A stretch of 11,290 nucleotides of DNA, taken from Fusobacteriales bacterium. GTDB taxonomy: Bacteria; Fusobacteriota; Fusobacteriia; Fusobacteriales; Leptotrichiaceae. The translations under genes and the position numbers were made by a program. Under the pieces are notes generated by a model. That model searched no databases, had not been told where the DNA came from, and saw only the letters and a list, made by a program, of their open reading frames with translations. Shown here piece by piece: positions 5,993 to 11,290 of this stretch (position 1 is the first letter of the stretch; every line of letters begins with the position of its first letter). Location of the stretch: contig JAITVW010000037.1 in NCBI GenBank assembly GCA_031285605.1, forward strand, positions 1 to 11,290, given 5' to 3'.

Positions 5993-7180
5993 ATGTTAGA
6001 TATAAAAAAGATTTATCAGGAAATTGACAGGAGATATGATGAGATAGTACAGATTAGAAGATATCTGCACATGCATCCGGAGCTTTCTTTTAATGAAGCG
6101 GGGACAGCCGCATATATTGCTGATTTTTATAAAGGGAAAAATGTGGAGATAGTGACTGGTATAGGCGGAGGAAATGGGATAGTGGCAACTCTGAAAGGGA
6201 AAAATCCCGGAAAAACAGTGGCGATAAGAGCAGATTTTGATGCACTTCCCATTCAGGAAGAAAACGATATAGAATACAAATCACAGAATCCCGGAGTTAT
6301 GCATGCCTGCGGGCATGACGGGCATACTGCATATCTTATGGTTCTTGCAGATATTCTTACAGGAATGAAAGAGAACATAGAAGGTACAATAAAGTTCGTG
6401 CATCAGCCGGCAGAAGAGACACCTCCCGGCGGAGCAAAGACAATTATGGAATCAGGTATTTTAGATGATGTAGACTCGATATTCGGTATTCATGTAATGA
6501 CAACAGTACCTCTTGGTACTGTGGGATATCATTCGGGAGTAACGCAGGCGGGAAGATCATATTTTAAAGTAAGAATTAACGGAAAAGGCGGGCATGGGTC
6601 AATGCCGCACCTGTCGAATGATCCTATAGTGGCAGCTTCACATTTTGTGGTGGGAGTTCAGTCTATAGTAAGCAGAAGAGTTAATCCTCTGGAAACAGCA
6701 GTGGTAACTATCGGTTCTTTCGACGGGAAAGGATCATTTAATGTAATAAATGACTATGTGGAGCTTGAAGGTGATGTAAGAACTTTGTCCGGTGAGGTAA
6801 GAGAACAGGTAAAAGAAGAATTTGAAACAATACTGGACGGAATAATGAAAGCCTGTAAATGTACATATGAATTGATTTATTCGCATGATTATCCGGTTCT
6901 GGTAAATAATCCGGAAATGACAGAGCTTGTGGTTAATGCTGTAAAAAATTCGGAGCTTGATGAAGTAAAAGCCTTTTTGGACTGCGGACAGATAACAGGT
7001 TCTGAGGATATGGCTTATTATCTGGAGAAGATTCCGGGAGCATATTATTATGTAGGCGCAAGACCGGAAGGAGATGTCTGGTATCCGCATCATCACCCAA
7101 AATTCAATATTGATGAGGAAAGCCTGAGAATTTCGGCTAAAACAATGGCGGCAGTAATAAAAGAATATGTGGAAAAATAA
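5993..7180 (+). CDS. M20D-family amidohydrolase (hippurate/N-acyl amino acid hydrolase type)
   Basis: 395 residues, the usual length. These cytoplasmic metal-dependent enzymes cleave an amide bond to release an acyl group from an amino acid or related amine; substrates range from N-acetyl-diaminopimelate to hippurate and IAA conjugates, and the sequence does not decide among them. Motifs in order: YLHMHPELSFNE (24-35), ADFDALP (80-86), MHACGHDGHTA (103-113) with metal ligands C106 and H108, HQPAEE (137-142) with catalytic E141 and ligand E142, GIHV with H167, the lid/dimerisation domain (about 185-300, starting GRSYFKVRINGKGGHGSMP), TGSEDM (335-340), and the C-terminal HHHPKF (366-371) ligand. 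Start: AAGGAG at 5976-5981, 11 bases from ATG. No terminator separates it from the DusA gene. Confidence 0.93.
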   Translation: MLDIKKIYQEIDRRYDEIVQIRRYLHMHPELSFNEAGTAAYIADFYKGKNVEIVTGIGGGNGIVATLKGKNPGKTVAIRADFDALPIQEENDIEYKSQNPGVMHACGHDGHTAYLMVLADILTGMKENIEGTIKFVHQPAEETPPGGAKTIMESGILDDVDSIFGIHVMTTVPLGTVGYHSGVTQAGRSYFKVRINGKGGHGSMPHLSNDPIVAASHFVVGVQSIVSRRVNPLETAVVTIGSFDGKGSFNVINDYVELEGDVRTLSGEVREQVKEEFETILDGIMKACKCTYELIYSHDYPVLVNNPEMTELVVNAVKNSELDEVKAFLDCGQITGSEDMAYYLEKIPGAYYYVGARPEGDVWYPHHHPKFNIDEESLRISAKTMAAVIKEYVEK

Positions 7181-7194
7181 TTATAATCAGTACT

Positions 7195-7222
7195 TTGTTT
7201 TATAAATATCCGGATTTAATAT
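7195..7222 (+). promoter_or_regulatory. Possible weak promoter for dusA
   Basis: TTGTTT (7195-7200) and TAATAT (7217-7222) are spaced by 16 bp, ahead of dusA. The match is modest in AT-rich DNA. With no terminator after the amidohydrolase gene, dusA may instead be read from upstream. Confidence 0.3.
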
Positions 7223-7261
7223 TAATCGAAAACAGGTACAAAATGATTGAAAGGAAATAAA

Positions 7262-8275
7262 ATGAAATTAAAAAGGTCTGTAATAAGTGTAGCACCCATG
7301 GTAGATAAAACAGACAGATATTTTAGAAATTTTGTTCGTATGATAAATAAAGATGTTCTGTTATATACAGAAATGATCACTGCACAGGCAGTTATACACG
7401 GCGATCCGGAGCATATTCTGGGCTTTGATGAAGCAGAACACCCGATAGCGCTTCAGATAGCTGCTACGACTCCTGAGGATGCATATAAAGCAGTAAAAAC
7501 AGCTGAAAATTATGCTTACGATGAAATAAATCTAAATGTGGGATGTCCGTCAGACAGAGTTTCGGGAAATATGATGGGGGCGTGTCTTATGGCTTATCCG
7601 GAACTTGTTCTGGACATCTTGAAAGCAATAAAAGAGGCTACAGGAAAAACTGTTACTATAAAACACAGAATAGGGATAGATGGTAAAGGAATACTTCCTG
7701 ATAATGCAGAAAAAACGCTTTTTGATAAATATGAAGACATGCTGAATTTTATTAATATTATAGAAAAGGCAGGAGCAGACAGATATACTGTACATGCCAG
7801 AATAGCAGTTCTGGCGGGACTTGATCCAAAGCAGAACAGGGAAGTTCCTCCGCTCAGATATGATGAGGTATACAGGCTGAAAGCTGAAAAGCCGTATATG
7901 CAGATTGAAATAAACGGAGGAATAAAAACAAAAGAAGGTATAACAGAACATCTTAAATATGTGGACGGTGTTATGATAGGCAGGGAATTTTATGATAATC
8001 CCATGCTTTTGGCAGAAATCAATTCTTTCTATAATAACGGCGAAGAGAATATTTCAAGATATGAAATATTGGAAAAAATGATTCCTTATTTGGAAAAAAT
8101 GGAAATGAATAATAAAAAAACTCATTTATTTTTACGGCATACATTGGGACTTTTTCACAATGTAAAAGGAAGTAAGTATTGGAAGAACAGTATAAACTCT
8201 CAAAATCTGAAAAATAATAAAGGAAGTCTCATTATTCGTGAAATCTTAAAAAGTGTCAGAAAATGTGAAGTTTAA
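7262..8275 (+). CDS. dusA: tRNA-dihydrouridine synthase, DusA type
   Basis: 337 residues from the ATG at 7262, which has AAAGGA at 7250-7255; an upstream in-frame TTG at 7247 overlaps that site and is rejected. Dus enzymes are FMN proteins that reduce uridines in the tRNA D-loop with NADPH; DusA acts on positions 20/20a. Diagnostic stretches: SVAPMVDKTDRYFR near the start (flavin barrel), LLYTEM, LGFDEAEHPIALQ, DEINLNVGCPSDRV with the catalytic cysteine C95, TIKHRIGID (flavin-contacting lysine), NREVPPLRYDEVYRLK, EINGGIKT and DGVMIGREFYDNP. NREVPPLRYD and LGFDEAEHP mark the DusA branch rather than DusB. The C-terminal helical domain (about 260-337) is the tRNA-binding part. Function is independent of its neighbours. 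Confidence 0.94.
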   Translation: MKLKRSVISVAPMVDKTDRYFRNFVRMINKDVLLYTEMITAQAVIHGDPEHILGFDEAEHPIALQIAATTPEDAYKAVKTAENYAYDEINLNVGCPSDRVSGNMMGACLMAYPELVLDILKAIKEATGKTVTIKHRIGIDGKGILPDNAEKTLFDKYEDMLNFINIIEKAGADRYTVHARIAVLAGLDPKQNREVPPLRYDEVYRLKAEKPYMQIEINGGIKTKEGITEHLKYVDGVMIGREFYDNPMLLAEINSFYNNGEENISRYEILEKMIPYLEKMEMNNKKTHLFLRHTLGLFHNVKGSKYWKNSINSQNLKNNKGSLIIREILKSVRKCEV

Positions 8276-8292
8276 TTAATAAAAGAATATTT

Positions 8293-8311
8293 TAATTTGA
8301 TTATCAAATTA
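8293..8311. promoter_or_regulatory. Perfect 19-bp palindrome before the NADH oxidase promoter
   Basis: TAATTTGATTATCAAATTA is a perfect 9-1-9 inverted repeat centred on T8302, 10 bp upstream of the -35 box at 8322. The 9-1-9 layout is that of Fur/PerR-family operators, though the bases match those consensus sites only partly. It is followed by TTTTCTTT, so it might instead act as a weak AT-only terminator for dusA, which stops 17 bp before it. Confidence 0.6.
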
Positions 8312-8321
8312 TTTTCTTTAC

Positions 8322-8349
8322 TTGACAATTTTGTGGAATATTGTAAAAT
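8322..8349 (+). promoter_or_regulatory. Promoter of the NADH oxidase gene
   Basis: A consensus -35 box TTGACA (8322-8327) and a -10 box TAAAAT (8344-8349) are spaced by 16 bp. Transcription should start near 8356, giving a leader of about 65 nt. Confidence 0.75.
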
Positions 8350-8420
8350 AGAGCTATAAATAATTAATAACAAGTGTATAAAATAAAAAAGTAAATTTTT
8401 CACAAAAGGGAGATGTAAAT

Positions 8421-9752
8421 ATGAAAATAATGGTAGTAGGCTGTACACATGCAGGAACAGCTGCAATATTAAATGTTAAAAGAATAAATCCTGATGCAGA
8501 CATAACCGTATTTGAAAGAAACGACAATATATCATTTTTATCTTGCGGAATTGCATTATATGTAGGAGGAGTAGTAAAAGACCCTCAGGGATTATTTTAT
8601 TGTTCACCTGAAAAATTGAAAGAATTAAATGTAAATACAAAAATGAAACATGATATTATCAGTATAGATATAAAAGGAAAGAAAGCTGTAGTGAAAAATC
8701 TGAATACAGGACTGGAATTTGAAGAGGCTTTTGATAAACTGATAATTACTTCCGGTTCTTGGCCTGTTATTCCAAGAATTGAAGGAATAGACATGGATAA
8801 TATTTTACTTTCTAAAAATTTTGATCATTCAAATAAGATTATTGAAACAGCTAAAAGCTCAAAAAAAGTAGTGGTAGTGGGAGCCGGATATATAGGTGTG
8901 GAGCTGGTTGAAGCATTTAGAGAGGAAGGAAAAGAAGTAGTACTTATAGATGCAGAGAACAGAATTCTAAGTAAGTATCTGGATAAAGATTTTACTGATG
9001 TAGCTGAGAAAACTTTCAGAGAACACGGAATAACAGTAGCAGTATCTGAAAAAGTAATGAAATTTGAAGGTGAAAACGGAACTGTAAAAAGAGTAATTAC
9101 CGATAAAAATACATATGAAGCTGATATGGTAATTATGAGTGTAGGTTTCAGACCAAATACTGATATATTCAAGGGGCAGCTTGATATGCTTCCAAATGGT
9201 GCGATAAAAGTAGATGAATATATGAGAACAAGTGATAAAGATGTAATGGCTGCCGGAGACTGCTGTTCTGTTTATTATAACCCTACAAGAGAATATATGT
9301 ACATCCCTCTTGCTACAAATGCAGTAAGAATGGGGACACTTGCGGCAGTTAATCTTGAAAGTGACAGAATAAAGCATCCGGGAACACAGGGAACTTCGGG
9401 AATAAAAATATATGAAAATAATATGGCATCTACAGGAATTACAGAAGAAGAGGCTGAGAAAAAAGGAATAGATACAGATATAGTTTATGCTGTAGATAAC
9501 TACAGACCGGAATTTATGCCTGAATATGAGAAAGTAACATTAAAGGTTGTTTTTGAAAAGGCTTCAAGAAGAATAATAGGAGCACAGCTGAATTCAAAAG
9601 CTGATCTGACTCAGTCAATAAATACAATATCTGTATGTATACAAAATAATATGACTGTTGATGAACTGGCATTTATAGATTTCTTCTTCCAGCCGCATTT
9701 TAACAAACCTTGGAATTTTCTGAACCTTGCAGGGCTGAATGCCTTGAAGTAA
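8421..9752 (+). CDS. FAD-dependent NADH oxidase (likely water-forming)
   Basis: 443 residues, the usual length. The family oxidises NADH with oxygen in the cytoplasm; members with one redox-active cysteine can make water, regenerating NAD+ and removing oxygen. In order: an N-terminal FAD dinucleotide fold (MVVGCTHAGTAA, 4-15), SFLSCG with the redox cysteine C42, a central NAD(H) fold VVVVGAGYIGVE (150-161) followed by acidic D177 after the second strand, which favours NADH over NADPH, the second FAD motif MAAGDCC (276-282), and a C-terminal dimer-interface segment FFFQPHFNKPWNFLN (421-435) typical of Nox. The ATG has AGGGAG eight bases upstream. CoA-disulfide reductase and NADH peroxidase share this fold, so water formation is likely but not proven. 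Confidence 0.9.
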   Translation: MKIMVVGCTHAGTAAILNVKRINPDADITVFERNDNISFLSCGIALYVGGVVKDPQGLFYCSPEKLKELNVNTKMKHDIISIDIKGKKAVVKNLNTGLEFEEAFDKLIITSGSWPVIPRIEGIDMDNILLSKNFDHSNKIIETAKSSKKVVVVGAGYIGVELVEAFREEGKEVVLIDAENRILSKYLDKDFTDVAEKTFREHGITVAVSEKVMKFEGENGTVKRVITDKNTYEADMVIMSVGFRPNTDIFKGQLDMLPNGAIKVDEYMRTSDKDVMAAGDCCSVYYNPTREYMYIPLATNAVRMGTLAAVNLESDRIKHPGTQGTSGIKIYENNMASTGITEEEAEKKGIDTDIVYAVDNYRPEFMPEYEKVTLKVVFEKASRRIIGAQLNSKADLTQSINTISVCIQNNMTVDELAFIDFFFQPHFNKPWNFLNLAGLNALK

Positions 9753-9782
9753 AACAAAGTATAAGTAAAAACAATAGATGAG

Positions 9783-9818
9783 AATCGGATTTTATATAAA
9801 AACTAATCCGGTTTTTTT
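9783..9818 (+). terminator. Terminator of the NADH oxidase gene
   Basis: AATCGGATT (9783-9791) pairs AATCCGGTT (9805-9813) in nine pairs with one G-U, followed by seven T (9812-9818). It begins 30 bp after the stop codon. Confidence 0.82.
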
Positions 9819-10006
9819 ATTTCAGTCAATAATTTTAAAGTGATTATGATATATTTATTTTTAGAAAAATTGACATATGTAATATGGAAATAGACATATT
9901 AAGTTTAATAGCAAAATAAAAAATTTTCTTCTTTTACTAACGGGAATATTAAATTATATTACAGAGTAATCTAAAAATTAAGTATGATATAAATTTCAGA
10001 TAATAG
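9819..10006. other. Convergent intergenic region
   Basis: AT-rich DNA between two converging genes. It holds two copies of GACATAT (9872-9878 and 9893-9899) 21 bp apart, and a possible plus-strand promoter (TTTACT 9933-9938, 16 bp, TATATT 9955-9960). I see no protein-coding frame. Confidence 0.45.
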
Positions 10007-10053
10007 AAAAATCAGAACCATATTTCTACTTTTACAGAAGGTTCTGATTTTTT
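10007..10053. terminator. Bidirectional hairpin terminator, mainly for the AgaS gene
   Basis: AAAAATCAGAACC-type arm 10007-10019 pairs 10040-10052 over 13 positions, with an inner TTCT/AGAA stem (10024-10027 and 10036-10039). On the minus strand it lies just past the AgaS-gene stop and ends in a T-run; on the plus strand it ends in six T (10048-10053). Confidence 0.8.
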
Positions 10054-10060
10054 ATATTAT

Positions 10061-11191
10061 TTATTTTTTCTCATAAGGATAAATCTTAACGCCGTGAACG
10101 ACTCTGCTTACCTCTCCGGTAGGACACGGATCGTCAGGATTAAAGCCGAGGCTTTCAGATTTGGTATATGCAAAGAGCTGTGCAAAATATATGTAAATAA
10201 AGGCATTTATTATCTCGGGATATCCTGCAAGTGTAGAGTTATTAAATGAAATATAATAAACTACGTTTGATTCTATCTCTTTGTCATGTTTTACATCAAG
10301 GGCAGCAAGATATTTTTTGCTTTTTTCATCATGCATCTGTTTAATCAGGTCAATTTCATACTTTCTTGTGTAATTACAGTTTGACATAAGATTTATTACT
10401 AAAGTTTTTTCATTAACTATTGATTTTGGTCCATGTCTGAAGCTAAGCGGTGAATTATAGAAAACATTCAGTTTACCGCCTGTGAGTTCAAGACATTTTA
10501 GTGTTGCTTCTTCGGAAAGAGCTCTGAGTGTTCCGCTTCCCAGATATACGATTCGTTCTATATCCAGACTGATGAGTTCTTTTATATATTTTTCAAAGTT
10601 TGTCTCCTGATTTTCTATTTCTTTTATTGTATTTTCTATCATAGTTCTTAATTCTGTGCCGTCAATGCTTCCGAAAATGTAAAGTCCGCTTAAAAGCATG
10701 CATGTAAAGCTGCTTGTCATAGCAAATCCTTTATCATTGGAAGCTTTAGGAGTATACCATACATAAGTTTTTTTCTTACCTTTGGAATTTTGTGAAAGAG
10801 CTCCTTCTTCACTGCATGTAATAACAAAGTGGGCGATATCGTCTACAAGCTGATCTGCAAGATCCACAGCTGCAAGACTTTCAGGACTGTTACCCGATCT
10901 TGCAAAAGAAACAAGCATAATTTTATCATCTTTTTTCAAATAAGTTTCCGGATTTTCCACTATATCAGTAGTGGCAATGGAACGGAAATTATCTTTTACA
11001 TTAGGTAAGAGAGTATTTCCTACGAATTCTGAAGTTCCGGCACCTGTAAAAATAATTTTTCTTTCATCTGCATTTACTGATTTTAAAAAGTTTCTGATCT
11101 CTTCGTTTTTCTGACTAAGAGAATCAAGCAGCTCAATCCACAATTTTTTTTGCTGTTTGATTTCTTTAATTGTTTCATATTTTAATTCCAT
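10061..11191 (-). CDS. agaS: AgaS-type SIS-domain sugar-phosphate isomerase/deaminase
   Basis: 376 residues, close to the usual AgaS length. AgaS proteins act in the cytoplasm on galactosamine/N-acetylgalactosamine or tagatose phosphates (ketose-aldose isomerase or deaminase). Two SIS (sugar isomerase) domains are visible: the first with FTGAGTSEFVGN (48-59) and the phosphate-binding SFARSGNSPESLA (95-107), the second with VYLGSGTLRALSEEA (215-229) and SPLSFRHGPKS (247-257). The C-terminal DDPCPTGEVSRVVHGVKIYP (353-372) is an AgaS signature that separates it from GlmS. The minus-strand start has AGGAGG (11197-11202), five bases away. Its upstream neighbour, 43 bp off, is on the same strand. 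The precise substrate is not decided, and no PTS or AgaI/nagA gene is in view. Confidence 0.9.
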   Translation of the reverse strand: MELKYETIKEIKQQKKLWIELLDSLSQKNEEIRNFLKSVNADERKIIFTGAGTSEFVGNTLLPNVKDNFRSIATTDIVENPETYLKKDDKIMLVSFARSGNSPESLAAVDLADQLVDDIAHFVITCSEEGALSQNSKGKKKTYVWYTPKASNDKGFAMTSSFTCMLLSGLYIFGSIDGTELRTMIENTIKEIENQETNFEKYIKELISLDIERIVYLGSGTLRALSEEATLKCLELTGGKLNVFYNSPLSFRHGPKSIVNEKTLVINLMSNCNYTRKYEIDLIKQMHDEKSKKYLAALDVKHDKEIESNVVYYISFNNSTLAGYPEIINAFIYIYFAQLFAYTKSESLGFNPDDPCPTGEVSRVVHGVKIYPYEKK

Positions 11192-11234
11192 GGTTTCCTC
11201 CTAAAATTTTTTGATAAAATAAAAAATAAATGTT

Positions 11235-11290
11235 TTAAAAATGTCTTCTGTTATTATCCAGAGTTACTTCAAACTGAAATCTGTCGCCTC
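11235..11290 (-). CDS. C-terminal end of an upstream minus-strand gene
   Basis: From the window edge, one minus-strand frame reads GDRFQFEVTLDNNRRHF and stops with TAA at 11237-11235, while the other two frames stop earlier or are not protein-like. The GDRF-F-V-L pattern resembles the final strands of UTRA domains in GntR-family sugar regulators, which often sit next to amino-sugar genes. With 17 residues this remains a guess. It would be in an operon with agaS, 43 bp apart with no terminator seen between. Confidence 0.45.
   Translation of the reverse strand, partial: GDRFQFEVTLDNNRRHF

Noticed and set aside
7208..7215. ATCCGGAT palindrome between the amidohydrolase gene and dusA
   Set aside because: It has no loop and no following T-run, so it is not a terminator, and eight bases is too short to call an operator.
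7247..7261. TTG start for dusA
   Set aside because: It overlaps the ribosome binding site AAAGGA that serves the ATG at 7262, where DusA homology begins.
1..11290. CRISPR arrays, insertion sequences, prophage or defence genes
   Set aside because: I looked for repeated units, transposases, terminal inverted repeats and attachment-site duplications beside the tRNAs and saw none.

Overview
The window reads as an AT-rich, anaerobe-type bacterial chromosome. It is about two-thirds A+T, favours AGA, GGA and ATA codons, encodes CCA in its tRNAs, and uses AGGAGG-type ribosome binding sites. Gene content and style fit the Fusobacteriota (a Leptotrichia/Sebaldella-like organism is my best guess). That is inferred from general style, not from a database match; a low-GC Firmicute is the alternative.

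Layout. (1) 139-692: a strong sigma70-type promoter with phased A-tracts drives five tRNA genes (Glu-TTC, Val-TAC, Asp-GTC, Thr-TGT, Tyr-GTA). (2) 751-1149: a YbaB/EbfC nucleoid-associated protein gene with its own terminator. (3) 1150-1564: AT-rich DNA with no gene that I can see, containing one long AT hairpin. (4) 1565-5480: the class Ib ribonucleotide reductase operon. A promoter carrying two NrdR-box-like operators leads into a 79-residue CxxC redoxin, then nrdI, nrdE and nrdF, ending in a clear terminator. (5) 5481-5992: a degraded small gene. (6) 5993-7180: an M20-family amidohydrolase. (7) 7262-8275: a DusA-type tRNA-dihydrouridine synthase. (8) 8293-9818: a NADH oxidase gene with its own promoter, preceded by a perfect 19-bp palindrome and followed by a terminator. 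(9) 10007-11290, minus strand: an AgaS-type sugar-phosphate isomerase/deaminase. Upstream of it lies the very end of another minus-strand gene, and a shared hairpin terminator lies between it and the NADH oxidase gene.

How the genes work together. The nrd operon is self-contained for class Ib deoxyribonucleotide synthesis: NrdE is the catalytic subunit, NrdF the metal/tyrosyl-radical subunit, NrdI the flavodoxin that helps activate the metal centre, and the small redoxin is the likely electron donor. NrdE and NrdF keep all the catalytic residues I could locate. The NADH oxidase fits oxygen removal and NAD+ recycling in a fermenter. AgaS points to amino-sugar use. I found no clearly new system. 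The most informative features are regulatory: the tandem NrdR boxes, the hairpin inside the nrd operon and the palindrome before the NADH oxidase gene.
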